Assembly (NCBI RefSeq): GCF_018320785.1
Contig: NC_054865.1
Location: 11,753,579 to 11,817,578, forward strand
Reading direction: 5' to 3'
From: Cheilinus undulatus
Lineage: Eukaryota > Chordata > Actinopteri > Labriformes > Labridae
Length of the DNA: 64,000 bases
The position numbers were made by a program, and so were the translations under genes. Numbering within the stretch: position 1 is the first letter of the stretch; every line of letters starts with the position of its first letter. Below, one piece after another: positions 8,939 to 23,000 of this stretch. The notes below the pieces were generated by a model. The model saw only the letters and a list, made by a program, of their open reading frames with translations. It searched no databases and was not told where the DNA came from.

Positions 8939-11900
8939 GTGCTTCCTCCAATTCCCTGCAATTTTTCTAAGTGCACTTACAAAAATGCTCTCATGTTCAC
9001 TTACATATGATATTTTTAATCTTTCATTTAAACCTTTCGTTCCTGTTTTCATTGATTTCTAGAACGATGTGTCGGAAAAGGAGCAGCGCTGGGGGGCCAA
9101 AACAGTGTCAGGCTCAGGACATCAGGGGCACATAGAGTGAGGAAGCAAATACATTATCCTAAGGTAACAAAATTACAGGTATTATTCCCTTAACTCTGGT
9201 TTTGCTTGGTGTAGTATCAAACAACTGCGTGAGACAGTGTCGACTGAGCACACCAGCCTGAAGCAGAAGGAGCTGGAGACCATGCCCAAAGCCTCACATG
9301 GATACGGAGGGAGGTTTGGAGTGCAGCAGGATCGTATGGACAAGGTGAGAAGGACTACTAGAATCAGGTTAATAGATGTGCTGTCATATACATGTTCTAC
9401 CTTTTCAAAGTAAAGTATCATTGAAACTTAAACTCAAACTCTCACCTCATCATTTATCTGCAGCTTTTTCTGTAGCTGCATTTGCAGATTCATCTTAAGT
9501 GATACTAAATGGCTCTTGAGGTGAGATTGAGGTTTTCTAGTACTGCATCACTGGACAAAACAACTTTGAATAAACAGAGTTTCACATAAATCATTCGCTT
9601 CTGTAAGTTATAACAATAGAACTGCCTCCTTGAAGTCAATGATCCATAATTTGTCTGTCAAATCTTTGCACTTTTTTTGCTGCAACATTATTCAAAGAGC
9701 ATGCCGTGGGAACAGCAGGCGGCAGGTTATTTTGATTTGCCCAGACACATGGTACATATTTAGTGCAAATAAACAACAACACAATACATGTTTATATGTG
9801 CAGGCTAGGTTTTAGACCTAAGAGGGTTTATATTTGGACCCCTAGAGAAAGACAACGGGAAAATTACTATTTCTGTCATAAAAATCATAATTTGCAGATC
9901 GTTTTTTTTTTTTTTTAAGATTTGTTTTTTTTTTTTTCTGTACAACTTCTGTATATGGGGTGCAACTTACCTATTCCAGAGTAAGGCTGAATCAAGTGCT
10001 AAAACAGCAGTGATACAGAGAGAAGATGTTAATTTATGCTTGTTTTGCAGCGTTACTCTCTAAAGAAGTTACAAACACATCAACACCCCTGCACAGACAC
10101 AAAGGAAGATTCAAGATTTTATTTGCAAGAGGTTTTGGATCTTTCTTTCTGCTGTGTGCCCTTCAACTCTGTCCTCTGCCACTGCCTCTAGCCTGACTAA
10201 ATGTTAAATTCATCAGTCAAGGCAAAAATGTTTCATTAAGTCTCCTCAGCATCTCTTAAACATGCACAGAGTAATGTATGTGTCTGTTGCAGACAGATCG
10301 AGAGCAGAGGAGAGAGATAGCGATGTCTCCTGGTCTCTAAAAGTTTTCCTTTACACCCCAGTGTTAAGACTCATGATGGCTTCACACCCCTGCACAAACA
10401 ATGACATCCAAAAGATGACCTAAATAAGAAAAAATAGAAGTTAGAGAGAGAAGTATCACTGCATACTAGGAATGGGTGGTAATACCGTAATTCAAGGTAT
10501 TAAAAAAAAAAAAACAAGGTATTGCTTTAAATACCGTCATGAAGACGGTGCTGTGTAATGAGTGCACCTTTATAATAAATTATTTGAATGCACATGTCAG
10601 TTTCCACTGCCTGTGTGTGAAGATGTTTAAAAATGATAATAAAAAACTCTTGCTAGAGATGTTGGGCTAATTTGGCATAGATGAATGCACGCATCTTTAC
10701 TGGCGCATATATCCTGTCATGGCATGGCATGGCTGTAAGAGGTCTGGCACTGCAGTGTGGTCTTCTCAAGTTGAGCTGTTGCAGATAAATTTCTAGACGT
10801 GCACCAGTGGCTGCAATGTGATCCAACAACATATATAACTTAATTACCCAGTTTTGGGTGTCCAGGGGATAATTTTTTGTTGCCGTGGTATTGAAATGGG
10901 TACCAATATGGATTTATTTTAACTGGTAACATATCAAAATTCAAAATACTGGTATCATGACAACTCAAATCTTTTGCAGACATCCTGTCTTCTAAAACAA
11001 AGATGAAAAAATATGACAGTCATATCTCTCCCTAGGCCTCGTCTGTACAACGATGGGTGTTGAAGATAGAATCACACTCCATTGTTTTAACACATGCAAC
11101 CTATGAGAGATGGTTTTTTCTCTGTATACAGATTTACAGTACACTTCTGTTGATATGATTAGGGTGGGGGGCTTGAAAATATTTTCATCTGGCAAAGGGG
11201 GGGCTGGCAGAAAAAGTTTGTAAACCTCTATGCAAAACAATCATTGCTCCTGTAGACTTTTTCAGCAGATATTTGAGTACAGCACAAAGATGTAATATTT
11301 AATGTTAAAACTGATAAACTTTTGGAAATATCCACACACTCTGAATATAGTTAGACGTTTTGGTTTGTGGTTTCTGTAACATTCGATTGAACTTCTCATT
11401 GTTGACTGTTACTTGATCCCTGGATCAATGCTGTGTTCAGCACGATTCAGGCCGAGCCACAAACACAAGCCACAGATCAGTCTGAACAATAATGTTCTTT
11501 CTATTCACTTTACTCTGCCTGTGTGCAGCTGTTTTATGGCTGGTTGTTTTCCTCACACTGTTTCTTCTTTAAAAGATGACACTAGTTTCCTTGTCTTAAT
11601 GGTTTTCCTGCAGCTGAATCTAAATATAAACCAGCTTTTTGATCCTGCCTTCCATTACCAAAATACCTGCTTCAGTATTTTCAAAGTGAGCTCTTCATTT
11701 AGCCGACACTTTCACAAATCTCACGACTTTTGCGTCCTTTGAGCTTCAGCAGCAGTTTCTCTAATGTTTATCTCAGTGTGTTTGTGTGAAAGGCTGAGTC
11801 AGTTGAGGCTGTTTCACACTCCATAATCTTTCCTGGCGAGCGGCTCTGTCCATCCACACCTTTCTGTCCCTGGGCCGTGCGGCCAAAGCAGCATGAATGT

Positions 11901-14027
11901 GATGACCCTGCACTGTTTACACCACTCTGTGCTCGTGTGTGATGAGTCAGGTGTCACCACCTCTGAGCTGTGTTTCCTGCTGAACTGCTCTCTTCATGAA
12001 CCCGCATCCCCACAGTTGTTCCCTCATTGTGTGTGTTCTGATTTCTTCTTTGTGTGTTTCTTGACAGTCTGCTGTGGGTCACGACTACCAGAGTCAGTTG
12101 TCCAAACACTGCTCCCAGACGGACACATCTAAGGGCTTTGGAGGGAAGTTTGGAGTCCAAGCTGACCGTGTTGATCAGGTATTTACTTTAGTTTTCTGTA
12201 GCTTAACAGTAATAACTTCATCTTCATAATTTTAAACACAACTTTCTGTGATTTTGTCAGCAGAATCTGAGCCTTGCTCTTAAAGGAGATTGAAGTATTA
12301 AAATCTGGGTCACATTTTAACATTTATTATGCATCCACACCAGGGCCAAAGACATTACGTTTTCAGGTTGTCTGTCTCTATGCCTGCAGTATTTCAAGAC
12401 CACTGTAAAGGGATTTCTTTAAAACTTGGCACACATGTCCACTCTGACTCAAGGATAAACTGAATACATTTTGTAGGTACTACATAGGGTTGGGTATTGT
12501 TTGAGTTTTTTCCAATATCAGTGCTAAATCAATACTTTTAAAATGGTACTGGTATCTAAATGATACCGAATCGATACTCTTAGAATGAAAAAAAAAGCAA
12601 AATTGCAAAGGCATTTGCAATTAGGAAATCCACTTTGAACAAACTAAAAATAGGTATGATTAAGTAATAAAACCGTATCCAACTCTGTTAAATTGTACTT
12701 TCTACTAACAACTCCACCCTCTCATCTACACCAAATTTTCAAATTACTTATTTCTTGTCTTTTAAATGTATATAAGTCCTTTTAGAAATTGCATATTTTA
12801 CTTGCCAATTTAACTGCTTATTTGTTGATAGTACTTTGTTTCATTTTATTTTAGTATTTGTGACTTAATTTAAATGATAAAGTTCAATGTTATGATAATA
12901 CGGGATTATCTATTATGTGCACACAAACTTCCTTTTCCCCCTGCCCAAATCAGAGCCTGGGCCCCCCAACCAAAAAGTCTAGGTTCACCCCTGCTCTGAA
13001 ACTAATGAACACATGTTATGTCAGTTACATCAGGCTGACTATCAGCTGCAGGACAGAGAGGTCTATGATGGGACAGAGAGGGTAACATCAACAATAACCG
13101 TGAAGGAAAGTGACTAAACTTTGACCCATGTAAAAGTCATAATACTTTTTGTTTCTCCTTCATCGATCTGATCCACAGAGGCACTGCTGCATGCGTCTCT
13201 GTCTGCTTTGATACGTTTAAAAACGTTTCATACTGAGACCGACAAATACCAGAAACTAAACTTAGAAAGGATATGAGTTAGTGCTTTAAGTTGCTGCATT
13301 ATCAGCGCACAGCACTCCACACTTTCCTCTAGTGGAGCAAGCCGTTTCTTCTTAATCTTCACAATCAAACTTGTCGCCTGTTATTGTTTAACTTAAATGT
13401 TATCGACCATTTAAGGCTCAAATTCTTGAGCTGCGTTTGACTCTTGCACACTGTAGTACACACCTGCGGCTGCACCTTAAATAATCAGCAGCATGCCTGT
13501 GCCATAAACAGTCTGTACATGTGGCTGCAGCATTAGCGAGCACCAGGACAGGGTGCTACTGACAGCAGCAGTGCTCACTTAAAATTCATTTACGCTTCTG
13601 ACCATGTTACAAGTTACATGATGCTGGCTCTAAAGCAGCGTCGCCTTTAGCCTGAACCTACATGCAGGATATACATAACTCTACATGCACAGTGATATAC
13701 CCATGGTAATATCAGACAGAATTTTCTTGTGGATTAGTCATAAAATAAAAAAGTTTCTTTTAATGTTTTGTTTTCATTAACTGGCACAGCATTGTCTAGC
13801 TTCAGGTCACTTGACTAGCATCACACATCCTGCTGTTTGACTACTGTGCATGCACACATCTCAATTGCACTTGTAAAATGATAAATCCTTCAGTTCTAGC
13901 CCAGTTTATTGAATGTTTACAGAGGTTTGTCACAGCTGGACTGGGACATTTCAGGACAATCATTAGGACTCTAATGGAGGTTAAACATGAACATACAGGG
14001 GTGCACAGTCATTATAATAACTGGTTT

Positions 14028-14066
<39 letters not shown>

Positions 14067-17000
14067 TTTCCAGTCTGCTGTTGGGTTTGAATATGCCGGC
14101 AAGACAGAGAAACATGCTTCACAGAAAGGTGATGTCACACACGGTTGTCTTTTTGCATGTCTGTTTCAGTCACAGGCTACCTGTAGTTAAGTTTGACTGA
14201 TTAGTCCTGATATTTAAATTGAAATATTCAGACCCCAAACACTGATCTGCCACTTATGTTTGATTAACAGTATGAACTGCACATATTGTCTGCAGTAGGC
14301 TCATTTATCATCTCTAAATAGTTTGATGTGTGTTTGGCTGGTGTCCAGCTGCAGCATAAACACTCCTGTTGTGTTGATCAGAAGCTGCCTGATCTCTACC
14401 AGATTTCCATTATTATACAGACACAACATGTTGATGTGTCCATGATGCTGCCAGAGAAGCTGCTGTTTTGTTTCTTTTTTGGCACATAGTGAGTCATAGC
14501 AGAGTTTGTGGGAATAATTACAGAAATATGTATGCACTTGCATTTTAGGCTCTGTTTATCAGCACATCACATCTGAATGTAACAGGTTTAAAAAGCTACA
14601 TTCTGTTTTTAAGTCTGTTTTCAAACAAAGAAGGAATGTGTCCTAGTCCCCTTCTGGTTAGACATAAATTGCACTGTTGAAAATTACGGGTGTAAATGCA
14701 GCTGAAAAAGATTATTTTTGAAATATGTTTAATGAGTTAACAGTCTCTGTAGAGGTATGAGCTCATTATTTTTGCATTAAGAAGAGGACACTGCTAGCTA
14801 AAGGTCATTTAGTGTATGAGAAGCAGATGTAAAAAGCCAAAGAAAAGTCAAACAAAACACCTCATGATAACCCACTTCTCGGTAGAATTGTCAAGATGCC
14901 AGCGTTTTAAATTCAGAAACAATAATAGTAAAAATCAGACAGTATTTATACCTGTCAGTACCATGACAAAAATAGAAGCCCATCCAATACTGTATTTTTT
15001 GTTTGTTTTTTTTAAATTCAAAAATAGAAAACGTCTACGCACAGTGGCCCTCATTATTTCATGCAGACAGCAGAAAATGGGTGTACACTTGTTTCCTCAA
15101 ATAAATCAATCTGAACGAGGGCATATGATACCCTCAAATCCAACGCCAGGTCTCAGCTCATATATGCACATTTTCAACTCTGTTTGGAGTCACTGTGCAG
15201 CATGAATCTGATGTTACTAGAGATATTAGATATGAATTTTAAAATGTATTTAACGTTAAACCAAACCTCTGACAATCCCTGTGAGCAATGTTTCTTTTTA
15301 AAATGATGTTGAGCAGCACCAGCTTTCAGACGATTTCATCTTTTTTTAATTTTGGTTATATTTGATGAACATGTGTTTCTTTATTAACCTTGCAAAGCAG
15401 ATGGATATGCCCGTTTTCATGTTTTTTCACTGGCAAATCCATCTTGCAAAGCTACCATCTGAACTGTTTGGGTCCAGTTAGAAAGTGACAGGACCAATCA
15501 GCTACAAGGGGCAGTAGTAAAGGCGCAGCAGAGTCGTGACATAAACAAGCAGCAGCAAGAGCTGGTGCAGTTATGGAGGAAGAGATTAGCGTGAGTGTTG
15601 CTAAAGGGCCAGTTTTATCAGAACTTGATGGCATTTCTTCATTAAAAGAAGAACAAAGAACAGCAGTGAGTTGTTTTCTTTTCAAAAACGACAAATGTCA
15701 AGTACTTACTTGTCTATAGTCGCCATGTTTGGTGCTATTCCTCCTTCCTAAAATAGAATTACAACTAATATGTTGGCGAGAAACTATTTAGAAAAAAAAA
15801 ATAGAAATCCTTAAAAACATTTAAGTTGTTCTATATGGACATTTCAGGTTTTATTAAACCTCTTTTTTATATCTTTTTAAGAGGTGAGCATTTTATCTCT
15901 GCCGTGCACCGGCATGTCACTGTCTGCTCCTCCCACTTATAATTAGCCTACATTAACAATCACAGCTACCCGAGATATTACAGCCACTCTCTTCTCAGTG
16001 TGGGACAGTTTCAGGCTGGCCTTCTCCTGTGAATGTGCTGCTTTTTTAAGATCCAAAACATGCGCTTATGTCCCCATATTAAGAGTTAACAATTTTTTTT
16101 TTTACCTGAATGTAAAGAATTTTGAAGATATTATGATCTGAGCAGAAAAGAATTGATCATACACAAGTTACAAATCATGTGTATGAATAAGATATCCTAA
16201 TATTAGCTGGAGTTTGGTCGACCGCAGCAATGCTGTTAACCACAGCAGTGAGTTCCTCCCACATACTGTGTATCTGATTCACATTAATGCCACTGAAAAA
16301 AGGCAACAAATATGTAATTTCCTTTACTTTCTGTCCTGGAGACTGAAACCATAACAAGGGGACAGAGTTTCTTGGCCGTATTACATACCTCCTTGTTGTA
16401 AACTCTGAGGGCGAGGCCAGGGCGTGTTATAAAAAGACAACTGTTTTCAGCTGCATCTATTTACACTCGTTCAGGTTCAGCCATACCCTGTTATTGGTGA
16501 GAAATCACACATAGACCTTGTCATAAGATGATTTCTACACTCAAATCTGTGCTGGTTTCTCTGCGAGTTTGATCAATGAGGGCCACTGTCGTCTCCTCCA
16601 CTTGTTGTTTTTGGTCTAAATATATCTACAGATCTGAGGTTTTTAAAAATTTTCTGTACTATTTACATACATTGATGATTAAAAGAACTGAGATTTTAGA
16701 ACATACTTCATTGAAAAATACTAAAGTAATGGAAATTTTGACAGCTTTACTCAAAAGTGACCCTGGTGCTTTACAGCCATGTCTGCCTTCTTAGCTTTTA
16801 GTTTATCTAGGTTGCCTTTTCATGTCTGCATATTATCATCACCTTTGTTTTGCTTTCATTCCCTGCGAAGCGGTGCTGAATATTTGCCCAATTCCAGTGC
16901 TTTCTCAGTATTATTATTACCATCAAAACTGGGATATAAATTTTACCTTCACTACCTATTTTTGATATAAAGTTGGCTGCATCCTGATCTACTTCAGAGC

Positions 17001-20000
17001 AACTTTGGGTCTATATTTCACAACTAACACTGTGGACTGAGTGGGATCACAAAGTCCACATGGTGAAAACAGATCATGCTACTAAAAGAGCTGCACAGAC
17101 TTTGATAAACACAGTTGCATCTTAACACAGGAAAACAGTTGAGACCTTTTTTACCACTAGGAGAGTCCCTAAAAAGGTCATTTTTTATACCAGTGCAATC
17201 TATATTCCAGTGATGTGGTAAATGAATTGTGTAATTATGTACAAAATACATTCTAATTATAAGAAAATGAATTTAAAAGCAGGATATGACTTTCTTTTAG
17301 CTGATAACAACTGATGTGAATAAAGAAATTGGAATTGGGCTGCTGCTTTACCACTGCCTACCATGCTGCTTCACCCTGACTTTGCCCCTTGCCCCCCCTG
17401 CTTTGCTGTGTAGACTACGCCACTGGGTTTGGGGGGCGATACGGCGTGCAGGCAGACCGTGTTGACCAGAGCGCTGTTGGCTTCGATTACCAGGGCAAAA
17501 CCGAGAAACACGAGTCCCAAAAAGGTTTGTTTAGAATCCCATTAACCCGGAGAGAAACAGCGAGGATGTGGCGGATGGAGACGCACTAAGACACACACAA
17601 ACACTTCATACATAAACATAGCATTCTCTGACTCAGAGAGCACAGGTCCTGACTAATCATGTTATTTTGCATTTTTTCCTCTTCCTCCATTCCTCAGCCT
17701 TTGTCTGCTACAAACAATGGCTTTGTTTTCTTTTAGTTGCAAGCATGATTAGATTTTTTTCACCAGTTTTTAAAATGCTACAGCAGCATTTTAAGATGAA
17801 GCTCACACAGCACATCTGCCCCAGAGAAGTTGTAAGAACTTCAGAGTCTTTTTGGACGTAGGTGGCCATTTCCTTTTTGCCTCTTTTCATGTGTTTCTGC
17901 TGCTCTGGTCTCAGCTCAGATTACAGGTGTTTGGCACTGTTTACCAGCTGGTCTGTGGTTTCGGCCTGGCCTGACTGTTTGTCTCAGGGGGAGTGGAAGG
18001 TTTTAATTTAACTGTACCCCTTCCTTTTAAAAGCCTTTTGTTGTAGATAAATCAATTTTCTACTCTTTTAGTATTTTTTTTCCTGATTGAAATGGCCCAA
18101 ACATATCTCTAAAAATGCTTGGATAGCTTTGTTTTGTATAATGTATTGATTATTGTTTGTCTTATTTCTTTGGATTGACAAAAAGAGAAGTAAAACGTCA
18201 CTTTAACAACTCAGATCAACTATAAATGATTAAAACACACTAAAGAGGAAGAAGAAAATTAAAGTTAATGAATGATTACATGGGGAGGGCACTTAAGAGC
18301 TTTTCTTGTTCTGACTTTTAATTTTCCTCCCCATCTGACAGATTATGCCAAAGGTTTTGGCGGCAAGTATGGCGTTGAGACTGACAAGGTGGACAAGAGC
18401 GCTGTGGGCTTCGAGTACCAGGGCAAAACCGAGAGGCATGAGTCACAGAAAGGTAAGAATCTTATATCCCTACCTAATATTAAATAAAATGATGTGCCAT
18501 GAACAGATATCAGATTTGTTCAGTCAAATTAATGCTAGCATTTAGATCACGTAACTGCCGTTTCAAGATTAGGGCTGGGTAATTAATTGCAAATTAGATT
18601 AAATTGCAATATGGACCGCTGCAATTTTCTAATTGCGGAAGGTGCAATATATCTTTAACCTGAAATTTGCACAAAAATACAATTTTGAAACCTTTTTTTG
18701 CAGCAGAGATGTTATGCATAACATATCATGCAATCATTCAAGTTCCATTTCGTAAGAATAGTCTACAAAAAATCCTGCTTTCTTCATTTTTGTAGGTTTT
18801 TCTTGAGTGACATCAAAATGATCAGTCCCTTCAATACAAGACTTCATGTCTGATTTTCAATACGAGTCAAAATAATCACAATTAGATATATTTTTCTAAC
18901 TTTTTTAGCCTTTGTTTGATGTAATATTGTGTTGGTTTGAATGTAGAATGATTATTTGCTTGTGTTTGGTGGAAAACACTTAAGATAAGGAACTTTAGAA
19001 ATAATTGCATATCAAATCGCAATTGCAATATTGGGGGAAAAAATCACAATTCGATTATTTTCTCGAATCATTCAGCCCTATTTAAGATGCACAGAGACAG
19101 CTGCTGGTCATGGTGTTAAGACAACAACATAATACTACTTTATTAGAGGATGTTAGCAAAAGATTCAAACAAAAGGAGTGTGAGTCACTGTTACCTGATC
19201 AGATCCTTGTACAAGGACAGCTATTTTGGTGAGGAAGTTAAAGCTAGCGAGCGTAGCTTGATGCACAGCTGATTGGCATGCTCGCTTGTGCAGGTAGGGC
19301 TGGGTGTCTTACAAGCATCCTACTGAGAATTAGATCATGAGGTAGAGATAAGCAATACATCATTTTTTATATAATATAACATTTAACAAGATGTATGATT
19401 TAACATGACTGTATGTAATGGTCTAGTTTATGTTGAGGTGCATTTGATAAAAAACTAAGTAGTCACTTATTTAAGACTAAAAAGGCTGTAATACAGTCAT
19501 TTTCAAAGAAAATATCTTTCTTTGTGAAAAGAGTTGAAATGAAAAGGTTGAATATAGATTTGGTCAAATGTATGGTTGGATTCGTCCCCTCTGAAGTAAT
19601 AAGGAATAGAGTTGTGCTGTTTTTCAACAAGAAAAAAATGATCCATGGCCTAGATGAGGAAGTTAATAATTGCAAAAATTAACAAGAGTTGATGAAAAAA
19701 CATTAATTCTGGTATCGGCCAAAATATTGTTTTAAACATCGGTATCGACAGCCCTGGCTTCACAACTGGTGCTTCACTAGTTTTTATGTGTAACATTTAC
19801 CCATACTAACATTTTCACTGCTGATTCTGCTGTACTAATCTAAAATGTTGACATTGGTATTTGTTAAAAAACAAACAAACAAACAAAAATCCATTATCAC
19901 TTAGGCACCAAAAGCAGCACAATGTGCTAGTGTGTGGCAGTTTGTGTAATTCACATTTGATAAGAGTATAACATCACATTATTACCACAGATACTGATCG

Positions 20001-23000
20001 TCATTAGATGATGAACGACAGCAACTCCATGAGTTTGTTTTGCAGTCATCAGTGTTGCGTTTTTCTGCTGGTGTTATCAGCAGGTTAGTCTATCCTGAGG
20101 GCTGAACGAGTCTCTCTCTCTCGAGTCTGTCCTGACTCGTCTGAACTCTGTTGTTACGTAGCAGAGCAACTTCACCTGCAGATTCCTGTCTGACACACCT
20201 CTGCAAACTTTACTGCTATTAGGCCAAGAGTAGCTAAGGAAAACAGAATGATATTAATACATTTATAACCGCAAGAATTCCCACAATGCACCAGGTTAGG
20301 TTCACATGCTGCAGTCTGATTACTAGGTCAAATGCTCTGGTTACAGGGACAGGCGTGTAAATACTTGAGAATGAAAAAAATCAACACCTGGATATGGTAC
20401 TAGTAAAAATCAACGACACAGAGTAGATACTGGATTTAAGACTTGTGCAACAAAAGTATGAAACCTAGGCACCCAATATGGGGTTGTTTGTTGCTTTTGA
20501 TCATGAAAACTGCAGACAACTTTTGTACACTGTCTGAGGTGCACAAACAACATGCACAATGTTTTTGTACTGAAAAAGTTGGCCATGCTTTTGTACAATT
20601 TATTCATTCCTGATAGTTGAAAGAAATAGCCTGTTTTCTACATTACAATGCAGTATGTGAAAACAAAACACAGAAACATTTTAATGTGAGTTTGTGTCTG
20701 CTTGTTCTGCGTTTCTTCAGACTATGTGAAGGGCTTTGGGGGCAAGTTTGGAGTGCAGACAGACAGACAAGATAAATCAGCGCTGGGATGGGACCACCAG
20801 GAGAAACTTCAGCTTCATGAATCTCAGAAAGGTAAGGCCTCTGATCTGGTCTGTCTGTCTGTTCGTCCAAATTTACAGGTGCAGAGCGTTGCCTCTACCA
20901 GCTGGATGTCCACACCTGAATTAATATTGTTTCTTCTATCCTTCTCAGCCAAATAACGATGTGAAATCAGTTGTCTTCGTATTTCTTGTTGATACTATCA
21001 GAACAAATAAGACATGTTTAGTAAGAAGCTATTGAATGCTAACAAATTTAAAATCTTCCAACAGCTGATTCCTTTTACTACACTGATGAAAATGAGGCGT
21101 TTCTCTTGTTTATACTGTTGTGCTTTAAAGCCATCTATCCACTTTTTTCTACTTTGATCAGGGGTGCCATAAGAAACCCATCTTTATAGGTTGTCTGCTT
21201 TCAGTTTAGCTCTCTGTAAATGTTTCTTCCTGTGCAGCTCTGATGTGGTTTCAGTGTGGCTTCGGATGTGGTCTTTCAAAGGATGATAACTTCCCCAATC
21301 TGTGGGTAAAAAAAAAACTCAGATGGAGGAAGTGAAACCACAGCTCAGATTGCCATTTGAATGTTAGCTCTTTGACTGTAGATCAATGGACTTTAGACAA
21401 ATGGGACTGTAAAATCTAGATCTAAAACAGAAAAAACGATGTCTATGTTAACAACCAATTTGTAGGAATGCGCAATATTGGATTTTTGGCGATATCCGAT
21501 ATGCTGATATTTTAAAACTCATTTTGGTGGATACCAATATTTAATTACATTTTTTCCACTGTAAAAAACACCAATTCCACCCTGTACTACAAATATGTAT
21601 TTTTAAATATTGGTAGTCTATTTTTTTTAGACAAAATATTAGATTTTTATCCGAAATGAGGGCTGTATTGTTTCTTTTCAAATACAGCCATACACTAATG
21701 AAAAACTTACAGTAATGTCTTTGGTTACATGTGCATTACATGCTACATGTATTTTTAACAGTACAACCAAAGTCATCTGCATCTTTGAGGGTAATAAACA
21801 GCAGCAAAATAACCTGCTGACACTAAGGTCCACAGTGTTAAAAAGAAATAGCTTATAAATTTAGACTGATTCTCCTTATTACTCAGCCAGTTTATAGGAT
21901 GGCTCCCTGACATACTCCTGACAAAGTGCTTTAAATAACAACAACAACAAAAAGACAGATTCTTAAATGCAAAAAATCTAGCTATAGTTCAGAGCTTCAA
22001 TATGGTTTTAAGAAATGCAACTTAAACTGAAGTAGTTCTCCTGGCTCTGCTTTGAACAGCAAAAACTAACTAAGCAACCAAGTTTAATGGGCATTTCACT
22101 GTAAACAGCTCTGCAACAACATAGTGACACCCACATCTCTAATGCTGGAGACAGAGCACCTATGTGCACCATGCACAGGAAAGGTGTGTTTTTGAGTCCT
22201 CCTCACATCACATGTAATTCACAAGCGATGCAAACAGCTATTTTGCTGTCTTGTTCCCACGCCTCAAACTTCTCCCAAACAGCTGACATGTTGAGTTTGT
22301 TGTTGGCACACGTCCAGTATCATCGCGTGTGCTTAATTATGACGTCACATTATCGGCCGTACAGATCGGCGTAAATTTTATTATCGGCCGGTACCAATAA
22401 TTAAATTTATAAGCTATTATCGGCTGATACAGAAGTACTGCTGATAATATCGTGCATCCCTACCAATTTGTGTTCTTTAATTCCTAAAAATATGCAGATA
22501 AATGTGGGACGTCAAGTCTGTGACTCTCCTCTTAAAGGCTCGGTCATGTCTAGCACCATACAGATAAAATGCCCTTCAATACAAAATAAATATCTTTTTA
22601 AATTTTGTTTTTAACAATTTCAATAGTTTTCTTGTTATTCAAAACAAAAAAAAACACCCCAAAATCTTTTCAGGTTTAGCTCCTAATTTAAGATTTCTTT
22701 TATCTCAGCAAAAAGGGAAGTACATTTCAACAAAAACAAAATGAATACAAACAAAACTATTTTTTATTTATCATTAATTTACGAACTTTCAAAACAATGC
22801 CCCTTTTGGGGCCCAATATGATGAGGATTTACTTTTTTGTAGTCTATTACAAAAATTAGGAATCAAACTACTTGCAATACTTTCAACTTGGCATTTACAG
22901 CAAAGTCAACATACAGTACTCTTAAGCCCTTTTCACACAAGCAGCATTTTAGGGTTAGCTACCTAAAAAATGTCCTGACTTTCCCAACTTCAAAGATATC

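Larger units (their letters stand above)
12179..14073 (+). other. cttn: CTTN intron 5
   Basis: A 1.9-kb intron. It contains a relic of the repeat also found at 48030 (12342-12480), a partial hAT-like end TAGGGTTGGGTATTGTTTGA (about 12486-12600), and a (CT)n tract at its 3' end. Confidence 0.5.

Noticed and set aside
10466..10970. A complete hAT element in CTTN intron 4.
   Set aside because: hAT-like words occur at both sides but the ends are not inverted copies and no 8-bp duplication is found, so only remnants are noted.
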